The notes below the pieces were generated by a model that did not search any database, had not been told where the DNA came from, and saw only the letters and a program-made list of their open reading frames with translations. From Pseudomonas sp. FP453 (GTDB taxonomy: Bacteria > Pseudomonadota > Gammaproteobacteria > Pseudomonadales > Pseudomonadaceae): a stretch of DNA of 64,000 nt. This document shows positions 8,303 to 17,366 of this stretch, in pieces (within the stretch, counting starts at the first letter, position 1; each line of letters begins with the position of its first letter). The DNA lies in assembly GCF_030687495.1 (NCBI RefSeq), contig NZ_CP117435.1, positions 248,001 to 312,000 on the forward strand, written 5' to 3'. Made by a program: the position numbers and the translations under genes.

Positions 8303-11300
8303 TCAGGCCTCAAGTCGGGCGAGTGACAGACGGGTCTGTTCGCGCAGCCATTCCTTGCGGCGTTCGGCCAGGTCATTGTAGATCTGGTCGTACAACGCTT
8401 CGGACATGACCTGGTCTGGCACCACGCGATCCTCGATCTGCAACTGTTCCACCAGGCTCTTGAGGGCCGCACGCTGTTGCGCTTTCTGCGTTTCGTCAGA
8501 CGCCTGGGCGTAGGCTTGCTGCTCGCTGTGCAGTTGGTCGAGCAGCAGGAACTGTTGATCGCTGCGGTCCTCATTGGCCTGGTAGTCGTGGGCGTAGCGT
8601 TCCTTGAGGAAAGCTTCCCAGTACGGCTCCAGCAGCATCTGGTTCACCAGCCCGTCGCCTTCGCTCAAGGTCTTTACTGCCGTGTAGGCCTGGGCAATGG
8701 CGGCTTTCGGCACATTGGCCGTGTCGCGGTAGACCATGTTGTCGCTGACCCACGGCAGTTCGAGCCGGTTCGATAGCCGCGTCTGGTAAGCCAGGTAGAC
8801 GCCCACTTCGTCCACACTGCCGGGCTCACCATTGACGACGTGACTGGTCAGCCGCAAGCCCCTGCCGCCCTGGTCGATCGGCTTGAGGCGGTCGGCGATG
8901 TCGGCGCGCACCACATCGTTCAACAGTTTGAGGTGTGCGGCGCCCCTGGCGAGCTTGACGAGTCGGTCTTCGCGCTCGGCCGGTGTGCGGCTGTAAAGCT
9001 GCGCCTGGTGAGCCGTGACCTGGATGCCCATTTCGGTGAAGATCTGGCTGCCGGCATCGGGGCACAGGCCAGGGAAACTGGACAGCCGGAACAACAGCTG
9101 ACGCAAGGGGGCGTCGTTGTGCATGCTCGACAGCATGTAGCGCACCTGGGAGGTCAAGATCTGGCGGTTGCGTTCATAGCGCAGCTCGTCGGCCGGGTCT
9201 TCGAAGAACTCCGGGGGCTCCAGTTTCTTGATGACTTCGAAAAAGCCCTGTGAGCCGTGCTCGTCTTCCAGTTCATCCCATAGGGTCTCGAAGCGCTTGC
9301 GGTGGTCATCGTCCAGGTCGGCCACCCAGAAGTCGGATTCGCCCTTGGGCGGGTAGGTGCGATAAGGGTCCATGCCGAACGCGATTTTATGTTCATCCCA
9401 AACGTCGCGGGCCTGTGCGCTCAAGGTGGCGCGATCCAGTCGTGTGTACACCAGAATGAAGGCCTCGTCGGAGTGCGTGGCGACGTCTGGAATCGTGCTG
9501 ATGGGGTTGCCTGTCAGGTGCAGGTGGAACAGCGCGCCGCGCTCCTGCGCAAACAGCCCGATCGGCCATTCGTTGAGCCCGGTGCGGGACAGGTCGATTT
9601 CATCCAGCTCAGGCATCCTGCTGATATCCGGCGCCCGGCCCAGCGGGTTGTCCGCCAGGTAGATCAGGCGCAGCCGCGACAATTGCCGCAGACGGTCCAC
9701 GGCGCTGTCATCGAGAACAATCCGATTGCCGCTCAGATCGATCGCCCTGAGTTGGCGCATCGCCGCAATCGGCTCGGGCAGTGTGTCCAAATGGTTGTCG
9801 GACAGGTCCAGCTCTTTGAGATGGGGAAAGCGTTGCAGGAACGCGCTGTGCTGCGAGGTGAAGGCGCAGTCCTTCATGTACAGGTGGGTGACATGCGTCA
9901 TGTCGATGGGCAGGGTGGGCAGTTCGTGGGACCACTCCACTTCACTCAGGTCCAGGATGACGTTTTTGTCGGTAGGGCCATATGTGTCGTGCAGTTTTGT
10001 GTAGCTGTCACGCCAGGCTGCTTTGAGTTTGCGCGCCAGGCGAGTCCTGACGTTGCGTGTGACCGCCTCCAGGCGACTGTGTGCAGGCCACGGGGTGGGC
10101 GCGTTCACATAAGCGTCCAGCGCGCGCTCAAGCGTTTTGCCCTCTCGCTCGATATGCTCCAATTGAGCCAACCCCTCCGGCGTTTCCGCACTGAGTGCAA
10201 AGTGCTTCACGCCTTGCTCGGACATTTGCGGCAGCCAGTGCTTGATGCGTCCACGCAGTGTCACGGGTGTGACCTCGACCCCGCGCAGGCTGCTGCTGTT
10301 GCCGCCGCCCAGCAGCGTCAGTGTCTCGGTTGGCGTGCGCGCGGGAATCGGCGGCCCGCTCAGGGTCAACCGGCGCGTGCCGGGGGCGGCGGTTTTTTCG
10401 CTCAGCCATGCGCGCAGCTTGTCGCCGTCGGCGAAGGGTTTTTCGGCGGGCAATGCCTGGAACAGGGCGCTGTAGAAGTCCGTGGCGCCGTGGATCAGGT
10501 CTCCCTGGGGGGCGAACACCCGGTACAGGCCTTTGCGGTTGCGCACCAGGATCCGTACGTGCGCGGCGTCCTCGGCGCCGACCTGGGTGCGCAGTTCGCC
10601 CCAGTAGGTGCGTTCGCGTACCTGGATGCGCAGGTTTGCCAGGCTGTCGGAGTAGATCCTGAGGGTGTTGAGGGCCAGGTTTTCGGTGTGCGCGGACGGC
10701 GCCTTGCCGTAAAAAATCTGCTCGAACATGCGTGAGCTGGCGGCTTCGAAATCCAGTTCGCGGGCCTGGTTCTTCACGTCCAGCGGCAGGCGTTGTTCTG
10801 CGTTCATCACGCGCAGGTGACGCCGCCGGGTATGGCGCACCAGGTGCTGGGCGAGGCTCAGGGGCAAGTCGGGGTAGTGGCTGCGCAGCAACTGGATATT
10901 GGGGTCGTTGCTGCTCTCTTGTCGTGCGTAGACGTCGTGCGCGAGGGGGGCGCTTTGTTGTTCCACATACGCCGCCAGGTGTTCACGCAGCGCCTGCACG
11001 CGCGCCTCTTCAGGCAGCTGTTTGCCCAGCAGCCGGGCCAGTTGTTCTTCATCCAGAAACCCCACGACTTTTTCCGCCAGCCGGCCCGACATCACCTCAT
11101 GGATGCTCAGGCTCAACGTATCCGCGCCTTGTGCCTTGGCATTGCCGTAGCGACGGGGTGCGCCGCTCAAATCGCTTTGTGGATACACCAGCAAGGCCTT
11201 GTCGCGGGGCCAGCCGTCCAGTTCGGTGATCATTTGTTCGAACCAGTCGGCTGCCGGGTCCAGGCGTTGGCCGGCATGGAGGGTGTCTATCGCGTTGCTG

Positions 11301-13375
11301 ATCTGCTTGTCGCTGTTGAAGCGCTTGAGTGTGTCGGCCAGCAAGGGCGGGGTCGGTTCGTTGTTGAGATACATGTGGCGCAATGTGCCGAACTCCACAC
11401 CGCTGATTAGCCGTACCTGTTCCAGTTCGCCGGCCGTCAGGCCGTGTGTCTGCGGCCCCAGGCGCCGTAGCAGGCGGGTGTTGTTCCAGGTCCGGGGTTG
11501 TTCGCCTTCAATCACACACGCGCCGCTGCCGTTGAGCGCCACGGCTGGCCGATAGGCGTTGGCACGCTTGGGGTGGGCGAGGTGGAATGTCTGGGTGGTC
11601 GGGTCGTGGCGGACTTCATAGCGCTGGTTTTCGAGCTTGGCGATCTGCTTGCCCTGGTGGTGGTGCAGGCCGTTTTCCTGCGCCACCTGCCCACTGGGCA
11701 AGCGCAGATGGAGCTGTTGGTAAGGCGTCAGGTCAGGGTTCCACAAGCGGGTCTCGCCGAGGGGTGTTTGCACCGGTTTCAGCCGCTCGACAAACGGTGA
11801 CAGTTTCACCTTGGCGATCTCGCCGATACCGCCGCCGGCGTGGAACAGGGCGAGTTGCAACACATTGTCGGCGACCGACAGCACGTGCTCCCAACCTTCG
11901 CGCTGCAACCCTTCGGCCCAGTCGACGATGCCTTCGAACACATCGTCGAGCATCTGGTAGGCGGTGTAGGCCAGCATCAGCTCCCCCAGCACGGGGACAA
12001 AGGGCGTGGCCACCAACAGCGCGGCGTTGAAGATATCCGTGAGCATTTTTTCCAGGTTGTCCCACCAGGCCCAGCGTGCCATGCGGTCGGCGTAGTCGGT
12101 GGCGATGGCGATTTCCTGGGCGTCATTGAGCAACTGGTTCAGCTTGACCCGGTAGAGGTAGTGCCAGAGGTTGTTCTGGTTGGGGTCGTTGATACGGTTT
12201 TGCGTGTCGTCGCGCATGGCCTGGGTACGAAACTGCAGGTTGGGTGCCTCCACGGGGTCCGGGCGCCAGTTGGGGCGGTTGTCCCCGGCGGGCTTGGCGT
12301 GCCAGCGCACGGTAGAGAGCAGTGTGTTGAGCTGGGAGAAGAAACGGCCACGTTCCTTATGGGCCACGAACTGGCTGAAGAACTGTTGGTAGCTGGGGCG
12401 CGACGCGTCCGTTGGCGGCGTGCGGTCACGCAATTGGCCGGTCAGCTCGTTGATGAAGGCGTGAGAGGACGGGTATTCCTTCAACGGGTGGTGCGGGTCT
12501 TCGGGGATGTACACCAGTATCCGGTTGGGCCTTGCGTCCAGCTGTGTGGGGGCGATGACCAGGATGCCGGTCAGGCGTGTGCCCAGCAGGTCCAGGGTAT
12601 ACAGGTCGACTGTTTGCCGGCCCAGCTTGAGGGGGCCGTCCCGCTGCAGCAGGGTCTGGATGAGGGCGTGACTGTCTGCGGCGATCTCTTTTCTGGCCAG
12701 CGCGATGTGTGCGGCGGCATCCAGGCCGGCTTTCAGGCTGGCGATGATTGTTTCGCGCAGGGGCAGGGCGACGGAGGCGTTGTCAAAGCCGAGTGTCTGC
12801 GTGAGGTGCTGGCGGTAGCGAGAGCCGATATCCAGGTCCCGGCAAATGGCCTTGAAGATGTCAGCGGTCAATCGCTGGCCGCTCGCCTGGTGGACAAATG
12901 TCAGCAACTGGCGCTGCCCGCGCGCATCCGCCGCCGACAAGAAGGCGTAGTCGGCGAAGGTTTCAGCGGCGGAAAAATTATGCAGGGCGGCTTCCAGCAG
13001 GGTCGTGGTGCGGGAGGTGACGCCGGGCTGCACGCTGATCGACCACCAGGGCAGTTTGGCGGGCGCATACAGGCGGATCGATGTGCCCCTTACGTCGATA
13101 TTGCCGTAGTCGCGCAGCGCATTTTTCAGCAAGGGCTCGGCGAAAGCCCGCAGGTCGTTGAGCTTGGCGAGTGTCTGCTCCAGCGCATTCTGGTTGGCCC
13201 AGTGACGATTGACTGCACGCTTGAAGGGCTTGGCCGCAGCGGGGGGGTGGTGATGGAGGTCGACGAAGTCCGGCTGGTGCAGCTTCAGCGCCGCGAAGCG
13301 TTGCAGTGACGTGCTGCGCAGCCAGTGCGGCAGCTGCTGTTTGATGAAATCCAGATGAATTGGTGTTTCAGGCAT
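8303..13375 (-). CDS. Large toxin-like protein: dermonecrotic-toxin-like N-terminus, LRRs, NEL-type E3 ubiquitin ligase
   Basis: This is a 1690-residue protein starting MPETPIHLDF at 13375; the frame reaches 13519, but the extension looks non-coding. The first ~900 residues resemble the dermonecrotic-toxin-like region of many large Pseudomonas proteins, with a hydrophobic patch at about 448-478 (FNAALLVATPFVPVLGEL) that might insert in membranes. Residues ~1150-1285 hold leucine-rich repeats (LKELDLSDNHLDTLPEPI, LRAIDLSGNRI, LRLIYLADNPLG, LFHLHLTGNPISTIPD). The last ~375 residues match the NEL domain of IpaH/SspH ligases, with catalytic Cys1438 in the CPD motif (FPGLCPDAG). NEL enzymes place ubiquitin on host proteins after delivery into eukaryotic cells. 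No secretion genes lie nearby and no signal peptide is visible, so delivery is unknown. The architecture is inferred by eye. Confidence 0.85.
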   Translation of the reverse strand: MPETPIHLDFIKQQLPHWLRSTSLQRFAALKLHQPDFVDLHHHPPAAAKPFKRAVNRHWANQNALEQTLAKLNDLRAFAEPLLKNALRDYGNIDVRGTSIRLYAPAKLPWWSISVQPGVTSRTTTLLEAALHNFSAAETFADYAFLSAADARGQRQLLTFVHQASGQRLTADIFKAICRDLDIGSRYRQHLTQTLGFDNASVALPLRETIIASLKAGLDAAAHIALARKEIAADSHALIQTLLQRDGPLKLGRQTVDLYTLDLLGTRLTGILVIAPTQLDARPNRILVYIPEDPHHPLKEYPSSHAFINELTGQLRDRTPPTDASRPSYQQFFSQFVAHKERGRFFSQLNTLLSTVRWHAKPAGDNRPNWRPDPVEAPNLQFRTQAMRDDTQNRINDPNQNNLWHYLYRVKLNQLLNDAQEIAIATDYADRMARWAWWDNLEKMLTDIFNAALLVATPFVPVLGELMLAYTAYQMLDDVFEGIVDWAEGLQREGWEHVLSVADNVLQLALFHAGGGIGEIAKVKLSPFVERLKPVQTPLGETRLWNPDLTPYQQLHLRLPSGQVAQENGLHHHQGKQIAKLENQRYEVRHDPTTQTFHLAHPKRANAYRPAVALNGSGACVIEGEQPRTWNNTRLLRRLGPQTHGLTAGELEQVRLISGVEFGTLRHMYLNNEPTPPLLADTLKRFNSDKQISNAIDTLHAGQRLDPAADWFEQMITELDGWPRDKALLVYPQSDLSGAPRRYGNAKAQGADTLSLSIHEVMSGRLAEKVVGFLDEEQLARLLGKQLPEEARVQALREHLAAYVEQQSAPLAHDVYARQESSNDPNIQLLRSHYPDLPLSLAQHLVRHTRRRHLRVMNAEQRLPLDVKNQARELDFEAASSRMFEQIFYGKAPSAHTENLALNTLRIYSDSLANLRIQVRERTYWGELRTQVGAEDAAHVRILVRNRKGLYRVFAPQGDLIHGATDFYSALFQALPAEKPFADGDKLRAWLSEKTAAPGTRRLTLSGPPIPARTPTETLTLLGGGNSSSLRGVEVTPVTLRGRIKHWLPQMSEQGVKHFALSAETPEGLAQLEHIEREGKTLERALDAYVNAPTPWPAHSRLEAVTRNVRTRLARKLKAAWRDSYTKLHDTYGPTDKNVILDLSEVEWSHELPTLPIDMTHVTHLYMKDCAFTSQHSAFLQRFPHLKELDLSDNHLDTLPEPIAAMRQLRAIDLSGNRIVLDDSAVDRLRQLSRLRLIYLADNPLGRAPDISRMPELDEIDLSRTGLNEWPIGLFAQERGALFHLHLTGNPISTIPDVATHSDEAFILVYTRLDRATLSAQARDVWDEHKIAFGMDPYRTYPPKGESDFWVADLDDDHRKRFETLWDELEDEHGSQGFFEVIKKLEPPEFFEDPADELRYERNRQILTSQVRYMLSSMHNDAPLRQLLFRLSSFPGLCPDAGSQIFTEMGIQVTAHQAQLYSRTPAEREDRLVKLARGAAHLKLLNDVVRADIADRLKPIDQGGRGLRLTSHVVNGEPGSVDEVGVYLAYQTRLSNRLELPWVSDNMVYRDTANVPKAAIAQAYTAVKTLSEGDGLVNQMLLEPYWEAFLKERYAHDYQANEDRSDQQFLLLDQLHSEQQAYAQASDETQKAQQRAALKSLVEQLQIEDRVVPDQVMSEALYDQIYNDLAERRKEWLREQTRLSLARLEA

Positions 13376-13584
13376 GGCGTGATGACCTTTCGTGAGGGCC
13401 TGGTCATCCGATTGTGTTGAGCGCGCGTGTGCAAAAAACCGCACATATTGCTCAACGTTGTACGAACACTCCGAAAAGATTGTGCTGAACGTTTTGCCAG
13501 CGCCAACCGTCATACCCATCCTTGAGCTAGTGTAGGAATTGTCTACCGCTCAGCCCTGGGATTAGTCCCGAACCGCCTATCCAT

Positions 13585-13614
13585 GTTTAACTTGAATGCT
13601 CGTTCAAGTTAAAC
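13585..13614. promoter_or_regulatory. Perfect 12-bp-arm palindrome upstream of betT, candidate BetI-type operator
   Basis: GTTTAACTTGAA, a six-base centre TGCTCG, and TTCAAGTTAAAC form a perfect dyad. It lies 93-122 bp upstream of betT and 210-239 bp upstream of the divergent NEL-protein gene. The core TTGAA-N6-TTCAA has the form of TetR-family operators, and the choline-responsive repressor BetI is the natural candidate for a betT promoter. It is the only notable element in the 331-bp gap 13376-13706. Confidence 0.55.
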
Positions 13615-13706
13615 CCGGTGGTTCGCTGCCCGCTCACAACAGGAGGCTTACCTTTGCTGAGTCCGTTTTTTACAGCCACATCCCTCACCCTCGGGGTGCA
13701 TCGTTC

Positions 13707-15707
13707 ATGAGTGCATCGTCCACCCCACCCAGCGGCCTGGTGCGCATGAATGCGCCGGTCTTCTACTTTGCCGCTACCTTCATCCTGCTGTTCGGCTTGA
13801 TTGTCATCGCGATTCCGCAACAGGCCGGTGCCTGGCTGCTGGCCGCGCAAAACTGGGCGGCCAATACGGTCGGCTGGTACTACATGCTGGCGATGACCCT
13901 GTATCTGGTCTTCGTGGTGGTCACCGCGTTATCGGGCTACGGCAAGATAAAACTCGGTGCCGACCACGACGAGCCCGAATTCAGTTACCTGTCCTGGGCC
14001 GGCATGCTGTTCGCCGCCGGCATCAGCATCACGCTGTTTTTCTTCTGCGTGTCCGAGCCGCTGACGCACCTGGTGCAACCGCCCCAAGGCGCGCCGATGA
14101 ACGCCGACGCCGCGCGCCAGGCCATGCAGATCCTGTTCCTGCACTGGGGCCTGCACGGCTGGGGCGTGTTCGCCTTTGTCGGCATGGCCCTGGCGTATTT
14201 CGCCTACCGGCATAACCTGCCGCTGGCGCTGCGTTCGGCGCTGTACCCGTTGATCGGCAAGCGTATCAACGGCCCCATCGGTTACGCGGTGGATGGCTTT
14301 GGCATCATCGCCACGGTGTTCGGCCTGGGCGCCGACATGGGCTTTGGCGTGCTGCACCTCAATTCGGGCCTGGACTACTTGTTTGGCATTGCCCATACGC
14401 AGTGGATTCAGGTCGGCTTGATCACCCTGATGATGGGCGCGGCGATCATTGTCGCGGTGGCCGGCGTCGATAAGGGCGTGCGGGTGATGTCCGATATCAA
14501 CATGCTGCTGGCCTGTGCGCTGCTGCTGTTTGTGTTGTTCGCCGGGCCTACCCAGCATTTGCTCAACACCTTGATCCAGAACCTCGGCGACTACCTGGGC
14601 GCCTTGCCGACCAAGAGTTTCGACGTGTACGCCTACGACAAACCCAGCGACTGGCTGGGCGGTTGGACGGTGTTCTACTGGGCCTGGTGGATCGCGTGGT
14701 CGCCGTTCGTGGGCCTGTTTATCGCGCGTATTTCCCGTGGCCGCACCATTCGCGAATTCGTGTTTGGCGTGCTGCTGATCCCGCTGGGTTTCACCCTGGC
14801 GTGGATGTCGATTTTCGGCAACAGTGCCATCGACCAGGTGCTCAACCACGGCATGGCCGCGCTTGGCCAGTCGGCCATCGACAACCCGTCGATGAGCCTC
14901 TACCTGCTGCTGGAAACCTACCCGTGGAGCAAGGTGGTGATCGCGGTCACGGTGTTTATCAGCTTCGTGTTCTTCGTCACCTCGGCCGACTCCGGCACCG
15001 TGGTGCTGTCCACCTTGTCGTCCAAGGGCGGCAACGCCGATGAAGACGGGCCGAAATGGCTGCGGGTGTTCTGGGGCGTGATGACCGGGCTGGTCACCAG
15101 TGCGCTGTTGTTTGCCGGCAGCATCGACTCGCTGAAGTCCGCAGTGGTGCTGACCTCGTTGCCGTTCTCGCTGATCCTGCTGCTGATGATGTGGGGGTTG
15201 CACAAGGCGTTCTACCTCGAATCCCAGAAGCAGATTGCGCAGCTGCATTCGCTGGCGCCGGTCTCGGCCTCGCGCAGGGGCCGTGGCGGTTGGCGCCAGC
15301 GCCTGAGCCAGGCCGTGCACTTCCCGTCGCGGGATGAGGTGTACCGTTTCCTTGAGTCGACGGTGCGCCCGGCGATTGAAGAAGTGACGGCGGTGTTTGT
15401 CGAGAAGGGCCTGAATGTGACGACCCAGCCCGACCCGTCCAACGACAGTGTCAGCCTGGAAATCGGCCATGGCGAGGAACATCCGTTCATCTACCAGGTG
15501 CAGATGCGCGGCTACTTTACGCCGTCGTTTGCGCGGGGTGGCATGGGTTCCAAGGAGCTTAACAACCGTCGCTACTACCGGGCCGAAGTGCACTTGGCCG
15601 AGGGCAGCCAGGACTATGATCTGGTGGGTTACACCAAGGAGCAGATCATCAACGACATCCTTGACCAGTACGAGCGGCACTTGCAGTTCCTGCATTTGGT
15701 GCGCTGA
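13707..15707 (+). CDS. betT: BCCT-family choline transporter
   Basis: This 666-residue inner-membrane symporter of the betaine/choline/carnitine family most likely imports choline for glycine betaine synthesis. The start at 13707 (MSASSTPP) is set where the hydrophilic leader begins; a further upstream frame is open but shows no coding character. Twelve hydrophobic helices run from about 15 to 510. The BCCT tryptophan motif is visible as GGWTVFYWAWWIAWSPFVG (about 318-336). A 150-residue cytoplasmic tail follows (DEVYRFLESTVRPAIEEV to the end), which is typical of BetT and used for osmotic sensing, and separates it from the shorter betaine carriers. No betIBA genes are in the window. A palindrome upstream may be its operator. 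Confidence 0.9.
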   Translation: MSASSTPPSGLVRMNAPVFYFAATFILLFGLIVIAIPQQAGAWLLAAQNWAANTVGWYYMLAMTLYLVFVVVTALSGYGKIKLGADHDEPEFSYLSWAGMLFAAGISITLFFFCVSEPLTHLVQPPQGAPMNADAARQAMQILFLHWGLHGWGVFAFVGMALAYFAYRHNLPLALRSALYPLIGKRINGPIGYAVDGFGIIATVFGLGADMGFGVLHLNSGLDYLFGIAHTQWIQVGLITLMMGAAIIVAVAGVDKGVRVMSDINMLLACALLLFVLFAGPTQHLLNTLIQNLGDYLGALPTKSFDVYAYDKPSDWLGGWTVFYWAWWIAWSPFVGLFIARISRGRTIREFVFGVLLIPLGFTLAWMSIFGNSAIDQVLNHGMAALGQSAIDNPSMSLYLLLETYPWSKVVIAVTVFISFVFFVTSADSGTVVLSTLSSKGGNADEDGPKWLRVFWGVMTGLVTSALLFAGSIDSLKSAVVLTSLPFSLILLLMMWGLHKAFYLESQKQIAQLHSLAPVSASRRGRGGWRQRLSQAVHFPSRDEVYRFLESTVRPAIEEVTAVFVEKGLNVTTQPDPSNDSVSLEIGHGEEHPFIYQVQMRGYFTPSFARGGMGSKELNNRRYYRAEVHLAEGSQDYDLVGYTKEQIINDILDQYERHLQFLHLVR

Positions 15708-15728
15708 TAGCTGGCATGTGAAGTCTGC

Positions 15729-15788
15729 TTTTTTTGTGGGAGCCAGCTCCCACAAAAAACCTCGCAAAGCCCTGATCTACAGGGCTTT
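15729..15788 (+). terminator. Double hairpin terminator after betT
   Basis: A T-run, the hairpin GTGGGAGC-CA-GCTCCCAC (15736-15753, a half REP) and an A-run form a two-way terminator. A second stem, AAAGCCCTG-N5-CAGGGCTTT (15766-15788), follows. Confidence 0.7.
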
Positions 15789-15908
15789 CATGAATTTAAT
15801 TTCATCCGTTCAACCCGCGTTTTGACGCGCAACTGTCATCTGTCCACCGCCTAATTGTGTGAAGCGTTTGACGCTTTCATTTCAGAACAGTGACGGAGAC
15901 CGGTACCA

Positions 15909-17258
15909 ATGAAGACGTTATTGAGCCCTATGGTGGGTGCCGCCATGGCGAGCTTTATGCTGTCCGCCCATGCCGATTTTATCGATGACAGCCACGCCGA
16001 CGTGACCCTGCTCAATCGCTATCTCAACCAGCAGGGGCGCGATGTGGTGAACAGCAACGCCAAGGCCCACAGCATTCGCGATTGGGGCCAGGGGTTCGAG
16101 TTCAACTTCAAGTCCGGTTACACCGCAGGGCCGGTGGGTTTTGGCCTCGACTTGCAGGCGTTCTACGGGTTGAAGCTGGATTCCGGAGGCGACCTCAACG
16201 ACAAGGACCACCAGAGCCGTTACCCCGGCAGCATGTTCCCGCTGGACAACGGCAAATCCGCCGACCAGTTCGGCGTGCTCAGCCCGACGTTCAAGATGCG
16301 CTTCGCCAAAGATGAGCTGCGTGTGGGCACGCTGTACGGCAACAACCCGGTGCTGGCCAACACCGACGGCCGCCTGTACCAGCAGACCAATACCGGGGTG
16401 CAACTGGTGTCCAGGGACCTCAGCGACTTCACCTTCACCGGTGGCGATATCTTCAAAACCAAGATCCGCAACGAAACCGGCGACCAGGGCATGATCACTG
16501 CCGGCGGCACCAAAGAGAGTGATCGCTTCCTGTTCGGCGGCGCCGACTACACCGGTATCCAGAACACCACGGTGAGCCTTTGGTATTCGAACCTTGAGGA
16601 TTACTACCAGCAGTTCTTCGTGGGCGCCAAGCGGCATGACGCCTTGTCGGTGGGCGCGCTGGACACCGATGTGCGCGTGTTCCGCAGCCTGGGTGTGGGC
16701 GGTAACGCCGACGGTGAAAAAGACTACGCCGCCAGCGGTCTTTACGGCGACGGCGTGAACAAGGGCCGTATCAACCAGACCACCGCCAGCTTGCTGGAGA
16801 GCTACAGCCTGGACGGTCACACCGTCGGCCTGGGCATCCAGAAAAACAGCGGCGAAAGCGATTTCCCCTACCTCGACTCCGGCCTGAACAGCGGCGACAA
16901 CCGCCAGGGCCCTGGCTCAGGCGCCGACACGCCGGCACTGACCAACATGCAGTTGAACAAATTCCAGCACGCCGGCGAACGCACCTGGCTGGCGCAGTAC
17001 AAATATGACCTGGGCAAGCTCGGCATCCCCGGCCTGACCTTCTCGGCGGCCTATGCCCACGGCGATGACATCCGCACCGCACAAGGCACCACCAGCGAAT
17101 GGGAGCGCAACGTCGCCGTGGCGTATCAAGTGCCCACCGGCACCCTCAAGGGCCTCGGCGTGACCTGGAAAAATGCCCACGCCAGCCCGGACATTACCGG
17201 CGCTACCGTGCAGGATGAAAACCGCTTTTATGTCAGCTATGTCGTTCCACTCTGGTAG
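15909..17258 (+). CDS. OprD-family outer membrane porin
   Basis: This 449-residue beta-barrel porin of the OprD/OpdX group admits small acidic or amino acid-like solutes; the substrate cannot be told from sequence. The signal peptide is MKTLLSPMVGAAMASFMLSAHA, cleaved near residue 22. The mature protein starts with the family segment DSHADVTLLNRYLNQQGRD. WGQGFEFNFKSGYT and the LRVGTLYGNNPVLANTDGRL motif (about 139-158) are typical of the family, and the barrel ends with a C-terminal aromatic (YVVPLW) recognised by the Bam machinery. It is a single gene between two terminators, 201 bp after betT, so any link to choline uptake is only positional. Confidence 0.92.
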   Translation: MKTLLSPMVGAAMASFMLSAHADFIDDSHADVTLLNRYLNQQGRDVVNSNAKAHSIRDWGQGFEFNFKSGYTAGPVGFGLDLQAFYGLKLDSGGDLNDKDHQSRYPGSMFPLDNGKSADQFGVLSPTFKMRFAKDELRVGTLYGNNPVLANTDGRLYQQTNTGVQLVSRDLSDFTFTGGDIFKTKIRNETGDQGMITAGGTKESDRFLFGGADYTGIQNTTVSLWYSNLEDYYQQFFVGAKRHDALSVGALDTDVRVFRSLGVGGNADGEKDYAASGLYGDGVNKGRINQTTASLLESYSLDGHTVGLGIQKNSGESDFPYLDSGLNSGDNRQGPGSGADTPALTNMQLNKFQHAGERTWLAQYKYDLGKLGIPGLTFSAAYAHGDDIRTAQGTTSEWERNVAVAYQVPTGTLKGLGVTWKNAHASPDITGATVQDENRFYVSYVVPLW

Positions 17259-17307
17259 GAAATTGCTGTAAAACGGAAGGGCAGACTTAAGCGATTCAGC
17301 TGGTTAA

Positions 17308-17339
17308 AAGGCCTGGGAATAAGGTTATTCCCAGGCCTT
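17308..17339. terminator. Strong hairpin terminator between the porin and the aldo/keto reductase gene
   Basis: AAGGCCTGGGAATA, a four-base loop AGGT, and TATTCCCAGGCCTT make a perfect 14-bp stem, followed by ATTT on the plus strand and preceded by AAAA. The 14-bp stem is longer than most and should also work in the opposite direction. Confidence 0.75.
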
Positions 17340-17366
17340 ATTTGCCCTAAGCCCAGAGAGGATTCG

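Noticed and set aside
13376..13519. N-terminal 48-residue extension of the NEL protein
   Set aside because: It lacks coding character and a ribosome-binding site; MPETPIH at 13375 is the more natural start.
13929..15767. 612-residue minus-strand open frame opposite betT
   Set aside because: The composition is that of an antisense shadow (His, Gln, Arg and Gly rich) and it lacks any domain; betT on the plus strand is unambiguous.
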